Origin: Cytobacillus dafuensis | GTDB taxonomy: Bacteria; Bacillota; Bacilli; Bacillales; Cytobacillaceae | Reading direction: 5' to 3' | DNA length: 64,000 nucleotides | NCBI RefSeq assembly: GCF_007995155.1 | Contig: NZ_CP042593.1 | Coordinates: 1,530,001-1,594,000, forward strand | Shown here: positions 8,409 to 17,541 of the stretch, piece after piece | Position numbering within the stretch: the stretch's first letter is position 1 | How the letters are laid out: every line of letters starts with the position of its first letter | Translations under genes and position numbers: made by a program | Notes under the pieces: generated by a model | Told to the model about the DNA's origin: nothing | Databases searched by the model: none | What the model saw: the letters and a program-made list of their open reading frames with translations, nothing else

Positions 8409-9422
8409 GTGAGCAAAAAACCTATTCTTCAAATAAAGGATTTAAAGGTGTCCTTCCAATCTGGAAAAAAGTTTGTTCCAGCAGTAGATGGAATCAGCTT
8501 TGAATTAAATGAAGGTGAGATTTTAGGGATTGTAGGAGAATCCGGGAGTGGAAAGAGTGTAACTTCACTAACTACGATGGGATTGATTCCTTCGCCGCCT
8601 GGGAAAATCGAAAATGGTGAGATTATTTTTGAAGGAAAAGATTTAAAAAATATTTCTGAAAAAGAGTGGAGAAAAATCCGTGGGAATCAAATTTCTATGA
8701 TCTTCCAGGAACCAATGACTTCACTTAATCCGCTTTTTACTATAGGAAACCAGCTCATGGAAGCGATTCGACTACATACCGATTTTTCGAAAGCACAAGC
8801 GAGAGTCAGAAGCATAGAGTTACTTAAACTGGTTGGAATTCCAAGAGCGGAAGGGATTCTTTCGGAGTATCCACATCAGCTATCAGGTGGGATGAGGCAA
8901 AGGGTCATGATAGCTATGGCGATGGCTTGTAATCCGAGGGTGTTGATAGCGGACGAGCCAACAACAGCACTTGATGTAACCATTCAAGCTCAAATTCTTG
9001 CGCTTATGAAGGATTTAAACGAAAAAACCAATACATCCATCATCCTCATTACTCACGATTTAGGTGTTGTAGCAGAAATCTGTGAACGAGTGATTGTTAT
9101 GTACTCTGGGGAAATCGTCGAGCAGGGTGACGTTCGGACGATCCTGAAAAATCCTCAGCATCCTTATACAAGAGGATTGTTGAAATCAGTACCTGATTTG
9201 AGAGGGAAGAAAGACCGCCTATACAGCATTCCTGGAAATGTTCCGGCACCAGGAACCTTGCATAAAGGCTGCAGGTTTGCAGCAAGGTGTTCTGAAGTGT
9301 TTAGCCGATGCAATGATGAATCACCTGAATTATACAAAATGAAAAATGACGGACATGAAGTACGATGCTTCTTACATACATTGAAGGAAGGGAGTGACGT
9401 ACATGTCGGAGTTACTTCTTGA
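8409..9422 (+). CDS. Peptide ABC transporter ATPase (DppD/OppD type)
   Basis: This 337-aa ATPase powers peptide uptake together with its partner at 9403. Walker A GESGSGKS is at 43-50, the signature LSGGMRQR at 158-165 and Walker B VLIADEP at 178-184. The C-terminal extension with the Cys-containing segment GCRFAARC is typical of OppD/DppD proteins, where it can hold an Fe-S cluster. Start is GTG with AAGGTAGGTG upstream. It is the first gene of a five-gene transporter cluster (ATPase, ATPase, binding protein, permease, permease). Confidence 0.92.
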   Translation: MSKKPILQIKDLKVSFQSGKKFVPAVDGISFELNEGEILGIVGESGSGKSVTSLTTMGLIPSPPGKIENGEIIFEGKDLKNISEKEWRKIRGNQISMIFQEPMTSLNPLFTIGNQLMEAIRLHTDFSKAQARVRSIELLKLVGIPRAEGILSEYPHQLSGGMRQRVMIAMAMACNPRVLIADEPTTALDVTIQAQILALMKDLNEKTNTSIILITHDLGVVAEICERVIVMYSGEIVEQGDVRTILKNPQHPYTRGLLKSVPDLRGKKDRLYSIPGNVPAPGTLHKGCRFAARCSEVFSRCNDESPELYKMKNDGHEVRCFLHTLKEGSDVHVGVTS

Positions 9423-10371
9423 GGTAAACGGTCTGAAAAAGTATTTCCCAATAACTGGGGGGATCTTAGGCAGGAAAAAAGGAGAAGTCAAAGCAGTAGA
9501 TAATGTTTCTTTTTATGTGAAAAAGGGAGAAACTCTTGGAATCGTAGGAGAAAGCGGCTGTGGCAAGTCGACTACCGGACGTCTGCTCATGCGATTAATT
9601 GAAGCCAGTGATGGAAGAATTGTTTTTGAAGATAAAGAAATTACGAGCATGAGCAAGTCAGAATTAAGAAAAACGCGCAGAGATATCCAAATGGTTTTTC
9701 AGGACCCGTATGCATCACTAAACCCAAGACATTCTGTCGAGCAAATTTTAGAGGAACCATTGATTGTTCATGGTATTGGCACAAAAGAGGAACGCAAGCA
9801 GCGAGTAAAGGAGATGCTCGAGGTTGTCGGTTTAAGCAGCTATCATGCTAAAAGATATCCGCATCAGTTCAGCGGTGGTCAGCGTCAGCGGATAGGGATT
9901 GCAAAAGCATTGATGACCAAGCCGAAACTTATCATTGCCGATGAACCTGTTTCAGCACTCGATGTATCTATTCAGGCCCAGGTCCTCAACCTGATGAAAG
10001 ACATACAAAATGAATTTCAGCTTACATACATATTTATCGCCCACGATTTGGGGGTTGTCCGACATATTAGCGACCGAGTTGGTGTTATGTATTTAGGCAG
10101 ATTAATAGAGTTGGCTGAAAGTGAAGAACTGTATGAAAATCCTAAGCACCCATATACTCAGGCACTCCTTTCTGCTGTTCCGATACCGGATCCAGATATT
10201 AAGAGAGAGACGATTTTAATTCAGGGCGAGCTTCCAAGTCCAGCAAATCCGCCATCTGGATGTGCATTCCATACTAGATGTGCACAGTTTATGGATATTT
10301 GTAAAATGACTAGACCAGAAGAACACAATCTAAACGGTCATTATGTTGCGTGTCACTTGTATAACAAGTAG
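9403..10371 (+). CDS. Peptide ABC transporter ATPase (DppF/OppF type)
   Basis: This is the second ATPase of the transporter. It has Walker A GESGCGKST, the signature FSGGQRQR, Walker B LIIADEP, and the OppF/DppF-type tail with CAFHTRC. I chose ATG 9403 (322 aa) because GGGAGTGA stands just upstream; an in-frame GTG at 9394 is possible. It overlaps the previous gene by 20 bases, which implies translational coupling. OppD/DppF pairs always act as heterodimers under two permeases. Confidence 0.92.
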   Translation: MSELLLEVNGLKKYFPITGGILGRKKGEVKAVDNVSFYVKKGETLGIVGESGCGKSTTGRLLMRLIEASDGRIVFEDKEITSMSKSELRKTRRDIQMVFQDPYASLNPRHSVEQILEEPLIVHGIGTKEERKQRVKEMLEVVGLSSYHAKRYPHQFSGGQRQRIGIAKALMTKPKLIIADEPVSALDVSIQAQVLNLMKDIQNEFQLTYIFIAHDLGVVRHISDRVGVMYLGRLIELAESEELYENPKHPYTQALLSAVPIPDPDIKRETILIQGELPSPANPPSGCAFHTRCAQFMDICKMTRPEEHNLNGHYVACHLYNK

Positions 10372-10418
10372 CAAGCAGCACTTATGATAAAAAAACAAAA
10401 AATAGGGGGAAAATGCTC

Positions 10419-12032
10419 ATGAGAAAAAAGACTTTCAAGTTGCTGCTGATTTCATTGTTAGCAATCAGTATGTTTCTTGTTGGCTGTAACAGTAAAACAA
10501 ACGAAAAAGCAGGCAGTAATGATAATAACAATGAATCTACTCCGAAAAAAGACACGCTTGTTTATGGACGCGGTGGGGATTCCACTTCACTTGATCCAAT
10601 TTCAACAACAGAAGGTGAAACATTCAAAGTTACCGAAAACATCTTTGAAACATTGTTAGAGTATGGAGACCAAGATACAACGGTTAATCCTGGTCTTGCA
10701 GAAAAGTGGACTGTTTCAGATGATGGTTTAAGTTACACATTCAACCTTCGTCAAGGGGTAAAATTCCATGATGGCACTGATTTTAATGCCGAAGCGGTAG
10801 TATTTAACTTTGACCGCTGGATGAATGGTAATGCAGATAGCTTTCCTTACTATTCAATGTTTGGAGGCTATAAAGGTGAAGAAGGACACGTTATTAAAGA
10901 AGTAAAAGCTGTTGATGATTATACCGTTCAATTTGTGCTGACTAGACCTCAGGCTCCGTTCCTTAAGAACTTAGCGATGTCACCGTTTGGGATCGCCAGC
11001 CCTACAGCTGTAGAAAAGTATGGCGACAAATTCAGAGAAAATCCAGTTGGAACAGGTCCGTTTAAATTCGTTGAGTGGAAACAAAACGATACCATTACAC
11101 TTGAGAAAAATCCAGATTATTGGCAAGAAGGTTTACCTAAGTTAAACAAAGTTATTTTCCGTGTCATTCCTGAAAACACTGCACGTCTGAATTCTCTAAC
11201 AAATGGCGAGATTGACATTATGGATGGCCTTAATAATTCAGATGAAGCAACTGTACTAGGTAACGACAAATTACAAATTATCGAACGTCCATCTATGAAC
11301 GTTGGTTATCTCGGTTTAACAACAACTCGTAAACCATTTGATAACAAGCTTGTTCGTCAAGCTATTAACCATGCAATCGATAAGAAATCAATCATTGATG
11401 CATTTTATGGCGGCAAGGCAGATCCAGCAGTCAATCCTATGCCTTCTTCTATTGAAGGCTACAATGATGCAATCGAACCATACCCATATGATTTAGATAA
11501 AGCGAAAGCATTATTGAAAGAAGCTGGATATGAAAAAGGATTTGAAATTGATTTATGGGCAATGCCTGTTGCACGTCCATATATGCCTGAAGCACAAAAG
11601 GTTGCAGAGGTCATTCAAGAAAGCTTAAGTCAAATTGGTGTTAAAGCTAATATCCAATCTGTTGAATGGGCAACGTATTTAGACAAAGCGGCAAAAGGTG
11701 AGTTTGATATGTTCATGCTTGGCTGGACGGGTGACAATGGAGATCCTGATAACTTCCTATACACTTTACTTGATAAAGACAGCATTGGCAGCAACAACTA
11801 TTCTCAATATAGCAATGACGAACTTCATGATGTGTTAATTCAAGCACAAACAGAAACTGAACAAGCGAAACGTAACGATCTTTACAAAAAAGCTCAAGAA
11901 ATCATCCATGACGATGCTCCTTGGGTTCCGCTAGTTCACTCAACACCATTGTTAGCAGCAGCGAAAGATGTGGCCAATTATTTACCACATCCAACTGGCT
12001 CTGAAGCGTTAACGAAAGTGGAATTTAAATAA
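10419..12032 (+). CDS. Peptide-binding lipoprotein of the ABC transporter
   Basis: The 537-aa protein is an extracellular SBP family 5 (DppA/OppA/NikA) lipoprotein. The signal peptide ends in the lipobox LVGC with the lipidated Cys at 23, followed by a polar linker rich in Asn and Lys. The body carries the family features KWTVSDDGLSYTFNLRQG and the late segment YSNDELHDVLIQAQ. ATG 10419 fits the GGGGGA site better than ATG 10413, which is only 2-3 bases from it. Substrate is not obvious; dipeptides, oligopeptides or glutathione-like compounds are all possible. A terminator follows, which may make the lipoprotein the most abundant product. Confidence 0.92.
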   Translation: MRKKTFKLLLISLLAISMFLVGCNSKTNEKAGSNDNNNESTPKKDTLVYGRGGDSTSLDPISTTEGETFKVTENIFETLLEYGDQDTTVNPGLAEKWTVSDDGLSYTFNLRQGVKFHDGTDFNAEAVVFNFDRWMNGNADSFPYYSMFGGYKGEEGHVIKEVKAVDDYTVQFVLTRPQAPFLKNLAMSPFGIASPTAVEKYGDKFRENPVGTGPFKFVEWKQNDTITLEKNPDYWQEGLPKLNKVIFRVIPENTARLNSLTNGEIDIMDGLNNSDEATVLGNDKLQIIERPSMNVGYLGLTTTRKPFDNKLVRQAINHAIDKKSIIDAFYGGKADPAVNPMPSSIEGYNDAIEPYPYDLDKAKALLKEAGYEKGFEIDLWAMPVARPYMPEAQKVAEVIQESLSQIGVKANIQSVEWATYLDKAAKGEFDMFMLGWTGDNGDPDNFLYTLLDKDSIGSNNYSQYSNDELHDVLIQAQTETEQAKRNDLYKKAQEIIHDDAPWVPLVHSTPLLAAAKDVANYLPHPTGSEALTKVEFK

Positions 12033-12043
12033 TAAACATGAAT

Positions 12044-12074
12044 AGGGGAGGGGATCTTCCCCTCCTCTTTTTTG
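12044..12074 (+). terminator. Terminator between binding protein and permease genes
   Basis: AGGGGAGGGG/CCCCTCCT with a short loop and TTTTTT tail, inside the transporter cluster. It would reduce permease expression relative to the binding protein. Confidence 0.8.
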
Positions 12075-12078
12075 GCTA

Positions 12079-12208
12079 ATAGTAAAGTATAAGTTTATTA
12101 ATGTACTAAAGTATGGTGTGTTTTTAATTTAATATCTGCTAATAAGATCGCACAGAGAAAACTAAGGCATTCGCAAAAAAGGACTTGGCGAACGTCAAGT
12201 TTCTCTAA
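12079..12208 (+). repeat. Family 1 repeat, full copy
   Basis: About 130 bp, from AGTATAAGTTTATTAATGTACTAAAG to the terminal hairpin (GGACTTGGCG... GTCAAGTTTCTCTAA). It aligns by eye along its whole length with 55569-55696 and, reversed, with 25262-25388. It lies between the binding-protein and permease genes of one transporter. Confidence 0.85.
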
Positions 12209-12235
12209 GCAAATGGCACAAAAGGGGTGACAAGC

Positions 12236-13243
12236 ATGTTCACTTATACGGTTCGTCGTATTTTATCATTAATACCCGTTTTATTTGGAATGACAATAAT
12301 TGTTTTTGCAATCATTCATGCAATTCCTGGTAACCCTGCTCAGGTCATTCTTGGTCAAAGGGCAACACAAGAGTCAATCGCACTGGTAACGAAGGAATTA
12401 GGTTTGGATAGGCCATGGTACATACAATATTTTGATTATATTAATAAACTTTTACATGGAGATTTGGGCACTTCATTAAGGACAAGGGGGCCAATAAACG
12501 AAGAAATATGGCCATTCTTGGCAGCGACATTTGAGCTGACACTTGTTGCAATGATTATTGCTATCGTTATTGGCGTAAATGCTGGAATCATTAGTGCATG
12601 GTTTTCAAAATCATGGTTTGATTATTTTGCCATGCTCCTTGCACTTATTGGGGTATCAATGCCGATATTCTGGCTTGGTTTAATGATGCAATGGGGATTT
12701 GCCAATGAATTAGGATTATTTCCAACAACAGGAAGGGAGAATGTCAGAGACCCAGTAACTGCCATTACAAATCTCTATTTAATCGATACATTAATTCAAG
12801 GAAGGTTTGACCAGTTTGCTACAGTTGTTAAGCATTTAGTCTTACCGAGCTTTGCTCTTGCCACGATACCGATGGCCATTATTGCAAGAATGACACGTGC
12901 CACGATGTTGGAGGTTATGAAATCAGACTACATTCGTACTGCTAGAGCAAAAGGATTAAGAATGTTCTGGGTCGTGTATAAGCATTCTTTAAAAAATGCA
13001 GTCATTCCAGTTCTTACAGTTATCGGTTTGCAAACTGGATTATTGTTAGGCGGAGCGATATTAACTGAAACGATCTTTGGCTGGCCGGGAATTGGCCGAT
13101 ATTTATACGATGCTATTTTGTACCGTGATTATCCAGTGATTCAGTCAGGAATATTAATCATTGCAGCGATCTTTGTTTTGATAAACTTGATCGTTGATCT
13201 GTTATACGTCTTTGTCGACCCGAGAATTAAGTATACAAAATAG
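12236..13243 (+). CDS. Peptide ABC transporter permease (DppB type)
   Basis: The 335-aa protein is an integral membrane permease with about six helices and the binding-protein-dependent transport motif near the end (ARAKGLRMFWVVYKHSLKNA), which docks on the ATPase. N-terminus YTVRRILSLIPVLFGMTIIVF is typical of DppB/OppB/GsiC. ATG 12236 has AAGGGGTGA upstream; the in-frame GTG 12227 overlaps that site. It pairs with the next gene, 12 bp downstream. The repeat in front separates it from the binding-protein gene. Confidence 0.92.
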   Translation: MFTYTVRRILSLIPVLFGMTIIVFAIIHAIPGNPAQVILGQRATQESIALVTKELGLDRPWYIQYFDYINKLLHGDLGTSLRTRGPINEEIWPFLAATFELTLVAMIIAIVIGVNAGIISAWFSKSWFDYFAMLLALIGVSMPIFWLGLMMQWGFANELGLFPTTGRENVRDPVTAITNLYLIDTLIQGRFDQFATVVKHLVLPSFALATIPMAIIARMTRATMLEVMKSDYIRTARAKGLRMFWVVYKHSLKNAVIPVLTVIGLQTGLLLGGAILTETIFGWPGIGRYLYDAILYRDYPVIQSGILIIAAIFVLINLIVDLLYVFVDPRIKYTK

Positions 13244-13255
13244 GAGGGATTATTA

Positions 13256-14155
13256 GTGGCTGAACTCGCAAAAAACACGGAAAATATTCCGTCGATATCC
13301 ACAGAAGAGAAGCTAACTCCTCCTTGGAAGGAAGCTTGGCTGTCGTTTTCTAAAAATCGAATGGCTTTAGTAGGTTTAGGTATTGTCATCTTCTTTATCA
13401 TATTAGCAATAATCGCTCCTTATATAGCTCCGTATAGTTTTAAAGAACAGGTTTTAGCAGAGAGAATGCAGGCTCCTTCGAGCAAGCATTGGTTCGGTAC
13501 GGATGACTTTGGTCGAGATATCTTTTCGCGTGTTATATATGGAGCAAGGATTTCATTATGGGTAGGATTTTTTTCTGTGTTAGGATCGGTCGTTTTTGGG
13601 ACGATTTTAGGAATTGTAGCTGGATACTATGGTCGTTGGGTCGATGCAGTTATCTCGCGAATCTTTGATATCCTGCTAGCATTTCCAAGCATTCTTTTGG
13701 CTATTGCAATCGTTGCTATTTTAGGACCATCATTACAAAATGCTTTGATTGCCATTGCAATTATAAACGTCCCGAACTTTGGAAGGCTCGTACGGTCAAA
13801 GGTGCTGAGTATTAAACAAGAAGAATACATTATGGCAGCACGTGCAGTAGGAATGAAAGATACTCGAATTCTATTCCGGCATATTTTGCCTAATAGTATT
13901 TCACCTGTAATCGTTCAAGCCACACTTGCGATTGCTACTGCAATTATTGAAGCTGCTGCATTAGGATTCCTTGGAATGGGAGCTCAAGCTCCAACACCAG
14001 AGTGGGGGAAAATGCTTGCAGATTCTAGAAATTATATCACTCAGGCTCCATGGACTCTCATTTTTCCAGGGTTAGCAATCATGCTAACAGTTTTAGGCTT
14101 TAACCTAATGGGAGATGGGCTTAGAGATGCCCTCGATCCGAAAATGAAGCAATAA
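13256..14155 (+). CDS. Peptide ABC transporter permease (DppC type)
   Basis: The 299-aa protein is the second permease. It has a long cytoplasmic N-terminus, the DppC/OppC motif PSSKHWFGTDDFGRDIFSR after helix 1, and the ATPase-docking loop ARAVGMKDTRILFRHILPN. GTG start with AGGAGGG upstream. It ends the transporter cluster and is followed at once by a terminator. Confidence 0.92.
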   Translation: MAELAKNTENIPSISTEEKLTPPWKEAWLSFSKNRMALVGLGIVIFFIILAIIAPYIAPYSFKEQVLAERMQAPSSKHWFGTDDFGRDIFSRVIYGARISLWVGFFSVLGSVVFGTILGIVAGYYGRWVDAVISRIFDILLAFPSILLAIAIVAILGPSLQNALIAIAIINVPNFGRLVRSKVLSIKQEEYIMAARAVGMKDTRILFRHILPNSISPVIVQATLAIATAIIEAAALGFLGMGAQAPTPEWGKMLADSRNYITQAPWTLIFPGLAIMLTVLGFNLMGDGLRDALDPKMKQ

Positions 14156-14190
14156 GATAGAGACTCCAATGGGGAGTCTCTATCATTTTA
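14155..14190 (+). terminator. Terminator after the transporter cluster
   Basis: GATAGAGACTCC/GGAGTCTCTATC with a short loop and T-rich tail. It separates the transporter from kynA, only 35 bp further on. Confidence 0.85.
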
Positions 14191-14224
14191 AAAATAAAGA
14201 ATGCGAGGGGAATCAGAGATTAAT

Positions 14225-15076
14225 ATGGAAAACAAAAATCAAAATGAAAAAACAACAGGCTTTGAAAAGGAAATTCAAACTGATTTTCGTAAAGACATGT
14301 CCTATGGAGATTATCTTCATCTTGATAAAATCTTATCTAGCCAGCATAGATTATCCGAACATCATGATGAAATGCTATTTATCATCATCCATCAAGCTAG
14401 CGAGCTTTGGATGAAATTAATCATTCATGAGCTTTCTGCAGCCACTGAATGTATTCTAAAAAATAATCTAGATTCTTCTTTTAAAATGCTCTCACGTGTT
14501 TCACGAATTCAGCAGCAGTTAATTCAATCATGGAGCGTTTTGTCTACATTAACCCCAGCTGATTATTTACAATTTCGCGGGAAATTAGGTCATTCGTCAG
14601 GCTTTCAGTCCTATCAAAATCGATTAATAGAATTTGCACTTGGACATAAAAATCCCAATACTCTATTAGTTTATCAACATGATAAGGTCCTATATGATAC
14701 ATTGGATAACGCCCTTAATGAACCAAGTATTTATGATGCTGCCATTCAAGCTTTAGCAACTAGAGGCTTGCCTGTTGATCAAAAGGTATTAAATAGAAAT
14801 TGGTCATTGCCATATGAGTCAAATATGAGTGTAGAGGAAGGTTGGCTGACAGTTTATCGAAATGTAAATAAATATTGGGATCTTTACGAATTAGCAGAGA
14901 AGCTAGTCGATATAGGAAGCCAGCAGCAATTGTGGCGATACAATCATATGAGCACAGTTGAAAGAATTATTGGTAATAAGAAGGGGACTGGGGGATCATC
15001 AGGTGTAAATTATTTAAAAAAGGTGCTTGATCATCAGTTCTTTCCTGAGTTATGGAGCCTAAGAACAAAGCTTTAA
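14225..15076 (+). CDS. kynA: Tryptophan 2,3-dioxygenase
   Basis: KynA is a heme enzyme that opens the indole ring of tryptophan to N-formylkynurenine, the first step of kynurenine formation. The 283-aa protein shows the family core [33 protein letters not shown], and [13 protein letters not shown] near the end. ATG 14225 agrees with the start of Bacillus homologues as I recall them; an in-frame ATG at 14201 would add eight residues but would overlap the GAGGGG ribosome site. It lies 17 bp ahead of kynB. There is little room for a promoter after the preceding terminator. Confidence 0.93.
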   Translation: MENKNQNEKTTGFEKEIQTDFRKDMSYGDYLHLDKILSSQHRLSEHHDEMLFIIIHQASELWMKLIIHELSAATECILKNNLDSSFKMLSRVSRIQQQLIQSWSVLSTLTPADYLQFRGKLGHSSGFQSYQNRLIEFALGHKNPNTLLVYQHDKVLYDTLDNALNEPSIYDAAIQALATRGLPVDQKVLNRNWSLPYESNMSVEEGWLTVYRNVNKYWDLYELAEKLVDIGSQQQLWRYNHMSTVERIIGNKKGTGGSSGVNYLKKVLDHQFFPELWSLRTKL

Positions 15077-15093
15077 ATGTGGAGGAGATTTGC

Positions 15094-15720
15094 ATGAATA
15101 AGTGGATTGATATATCTCAAAGATTAGATAATAAAATCCCTGTTTGGCCAGGTGATACTCCTTTTTCATATAAGATTAGCTGGAGCATGGAGGACAGTGG
15201 ATCAGTTAATGTGGGTCAAATAACGATGAGCACCCATACTGGAACGCATATTGACGCACCATTCCATTTCGATAACGATGGGAAGAGAGTCATTGATTTA
15301 GATGTAAATGTATACATCGGTCCTGCCCGTGTTATTCATCTCCACGATACAAAGAGTATTTGTGTAAATGAATTAAAAGAGCATAATCTTTCAGGAGTTA
15401 CTCGATTATTAATCAATACAGGTGCATGGACGAATCGTTCAGAGTTTCCGAAAAACATTCCTCATTTTGAGCCTGAAGCTGCTAGTTATTTAGCTGAAAT
15501 AGGTGTAAGACTTATCGGTCTTGACCTGCCATCTGTTGATCCTTTAGATAGTAAGGAATTACCTGCTCATCATGAGCTTACTAGACATGGACTGCATATT
15601 TTGGAAGGCCTTGTATTGGATGATATTGACGAGGGAGATTATGAGCTTGCTGCTTTGCCATTGCCTCTTGTTGAAGGAGATGGAAGTCCGGTACGAGCAG
15701 TATTGAAAAAAATAGACTAA
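15094..15720 (+). CDS. kynB: Arylformamidase (kynurenine formamidase)
   Basis: KynB hydrolyses N-formylkynurenine to kynurenine and formate. The 208-aa protein is a cyclase-family metal hydrolase with the signature STHTGTHIDAPFHF, whose His and Asp residues bind the metal, and VDPLDSKELPAHH later. ATG 15094 has GGAGGAG at 6 bases, so the longer frame upstream is not used. It is co-transcribed with kynA. No kynU (kynureninase) follows here, unlike the kynABU order I know from other bacilli. Confidence 0.93.
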   Translation: MNKWIDISQRLDNKIPVWPGDTPFSYKISWSMEDSGSVNVGQITMSTHTGTHIDAPFHFDNDGKRVIDLDVNVYIGPARVIHLHDTKSICVNELKEHNLSGVTRLLINTGAWTNRSEFPKNIPHFEPEAASYLAEIGVRLIGLDLPSVDPLDSKELPAHHELTRHGLHILEGLVLDDIDEGDYELAALPLPLVEGDGSPVRAVLKKID

Positions 15721-15792
15721 TATAAAGGATATTCACCTAATGGAATCGAAGAATTTATTAAAGTGATTTTTTGAAAGGTGGAATTAGGGGTA

Positions 15793-16749
15793 ATGAATGT
15801 AACGGATTTAGGTTTTTCTGTGTCATTAATTGACGCATATGATTTAGAAAAAGAGAAGAGAACTGGCTCATATGTTCTTCATGAAGAGGAACTAACTATT
15901 ATTGAAACAAGTGCAAGTCCCTCCATTCCATTTATTTTAAAGGGATTAAAGGAACTGGGCGTTGACCCTTTACAAATTAAGAATATTATCGTAACTCATA
16001 TTCATTTAGACCATGCTGGAGGGGTAGGATTATTTCTTAGAAGCTGTCCTAATGCAAAAGTTATTGTTCATCCACGAGGCGAGCGTCATCTAGCAGATCC
16101 TTCAAAGCTAATCCAAGGGGCAAAAGCAGTATATGGAGATAAATTTGATTCGCTTTTTGATCCAATTTTACCAGTACCAGAAGATCGACTTATCATTATG
16201 CAGGATGGAGATACACTGCAAATTGGGGAAAATCGCATTCTAACATTTATAGATACTCCAGGGCATGCCAAGCACCACTTTTCTATCTATGATTCATTTA
16301 GTAAAGGAGTATTTACAGGAGATACAATTGGCGTCCTCTATCCACAGCTTTTTGAAAAAGGTGTAGAATTAATACTTCCTTCAACCTCTCCAAATCAGTT
16401 TGATCCTGACGCCATGCTTGAATCAATGGAAAAAATCGCATCATTTGATATTGAACGAATATATTTTGGTCATTATGGGATGACATCAAATCCTCAGCAT
16501 GTTTATGAACAATTAAAGTTTTGGCTCCCTAAATTTATGGCTGCGGGGGAAAAAGTTTGGTGCGAAAATCCAAATGCATCGTTTGAAGAAAAAAATGATT
16601 CTTTATTCAATCTTTTATTTGAGGAAATAATGAGTTACCTAACAGAAAAGAATATTTCTTTAGATGGAGATATATCGGACATTATTCAACTGGATTTAAC
16701 GGTTGGATCAATGGGAATCATCGATTATTTGCTAAAGAAAAATCAATAA
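15793..16749 (+). CDS. Metallo-beta-lactamase fold hydrolase
   Basis: About 318 aa with the zinc-binding motif THIHLDHAGG and a second-half GH-containing motif (DTPGHAKHHF, FTGDT). These make a two-metal hydrolase of the MBL superfamily; substrates range from lactones to thioesters, so the reaction cannot be named. I place the start at ATG 15793, with AAGGTGG 11 bases upstream; GTG 15778 (323 aa) is the alternative. It is 57-72 bp behind kynB on the same strand and probably read with the kyn genes. A role in handling a kynurenine by-product is only a guess. Confidence 0.8.
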   Translation: MNVTDLGFSVSLIDAYDLEKEKRTGSYVLHEEELTIIETSASPSIPFILKGLKELGVDPLQIKNIIVTHIHLDHAGGVGLFLRSCPNAKVIVHPRGERHLADPSKLIQGAKAVYGDKFDSLFDPILPVPEDRLIIMQDGDTLQIGENRILTFIDTPGHAKHHFSIYDSFSKGVFTGDTIGVLYPQLFEKGVELILPSTSPNQFDPDAMLESMEKIASFDIERIYFGHYGMTSNPQHVYEQLKFWLPKFMAAGEKVWCENPNASFEEKNDSLFNLLFEEIMSYLTEKNISLDGDISDIIQLDLTVGSMGIIDYLLKKNQ

Positions 16750-16769
16750 AATGAAAAAAAGTTTGTACT

Positions 16770-16802
16770 GGGTCTTCCTTTTATGAGGGAAGTCCTTTTT
16801 TT
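16770..16802 (+). terminator. Probable terminator after the MBL gene
   Basis: Imperfect hairpin (GGTCTTCC...GGGAAGTCC) with a run of seven T residues. Confidence 0.55.
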
Positions 16803-16864
16803 AAAACTTATTCATAAAATAATATTATAATAATATTAGAGTAAAATTAGAATGGAGGTATGAT

Positions 16865-17500
16865 GTGGATATTCAAAAATTAATTAATCAAATCAATAAT
16901 CGTACACCAACCATTCTTGGAAGTAAGAATTTCTCTAAATATGCGGTTTTGCTGCCCTTGGTTCAAGTTAAAGGTGAATATCATATTCTATTTGAAGTGA
17001 GATCTCTGCAATTAAGAAGGCAGCCTGGTGAGGTGTGTTTCCCAGGTGGAAGGGTGGATCATTCTGATGAGGATGAGCGGTATACTGCCGTGAGGGAAAC
17101 ATCAGAAGAGCTAGGGATAACAGAGAATAGCATTCATCATATTTCACAATTAGACTATATGATTTCTCCTTTTGGTACAATCATCTATCCATTCGTTGGC
17201 TTTATCAAGAATTATGAAGACATTCAAGTAAATCCAAGTGAAGTGGAGGAGATCTTCACAGTACCGCTCTCTTTTCTTTTACAATCCAAGCCTGAAATTT
17301 TTCAAGTTCGCTACAAGATCGAGCCAGAAAGGGATTTCCCATTTCATCATATTGCTGGCGGGGAAAAATATAACTGGCAATTGAGGAATATGGAAGAGTG
17401 TTTTTATTATTTTGAAGATAAGGTCATCTGGGGACTTACGGCAAAAATACTTAAGCATTTTATGGAAATGATAGAGGAAAGCGGAGAAGATTTGCCTTAA
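16865..17500 (+). CDS. Nudix hydrolase, CoA pyrophosphatase type
   Basis: The 211-aa protein has a Nudix box (GGRVDH... AVRETSEELGI), slightly extended relative to the consensus, preceded by the CoA-type motif RRQPGEVCFPGG. This subgroup splits CoA or its derivatives to 3',5'-ADP and phosphopantetheine and may remove oxidised CoA. Start is GTG 16865 with GGAGG at 6 bases; ATG 16860 in another frame stops quickly. Single gene with its own terminator; convergent with the regulator at 17542. Confidence 0.85.
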   Translation: MDIQKLINQINNRTPTILGSKNFSKYAVLLPLVQVKGEYHILFEVRSLQLRRQPGEVCFPGGRVDHSDEDERYTAVRETSEELGITENSIHHISQLDYMISPFGTIIYPFVGFIKNYEDIQVNPSEVEEIFTVPLSFLLQSKPEIFQVRYKIEPERDFPFHHIAGGEKYNWQLRNMEECFYYFEDKVIWGLTAKILKHFMEMIEESGEDLP

Positions 17501-17518
17501 AATCTTCTCCGCTTTTTG
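17479..17518. terminator. Terminator shared by convergent genes
   Basis: AAGCGGAGAAGATTT/AAATCTTCTCCGCTT with TTTTT tail. The left arm overlaps the last codons of the Nudix gene. Confidence 0.85.
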
Positions 17519-17541
17519 CTAATACTTATAATTAAATTTCT

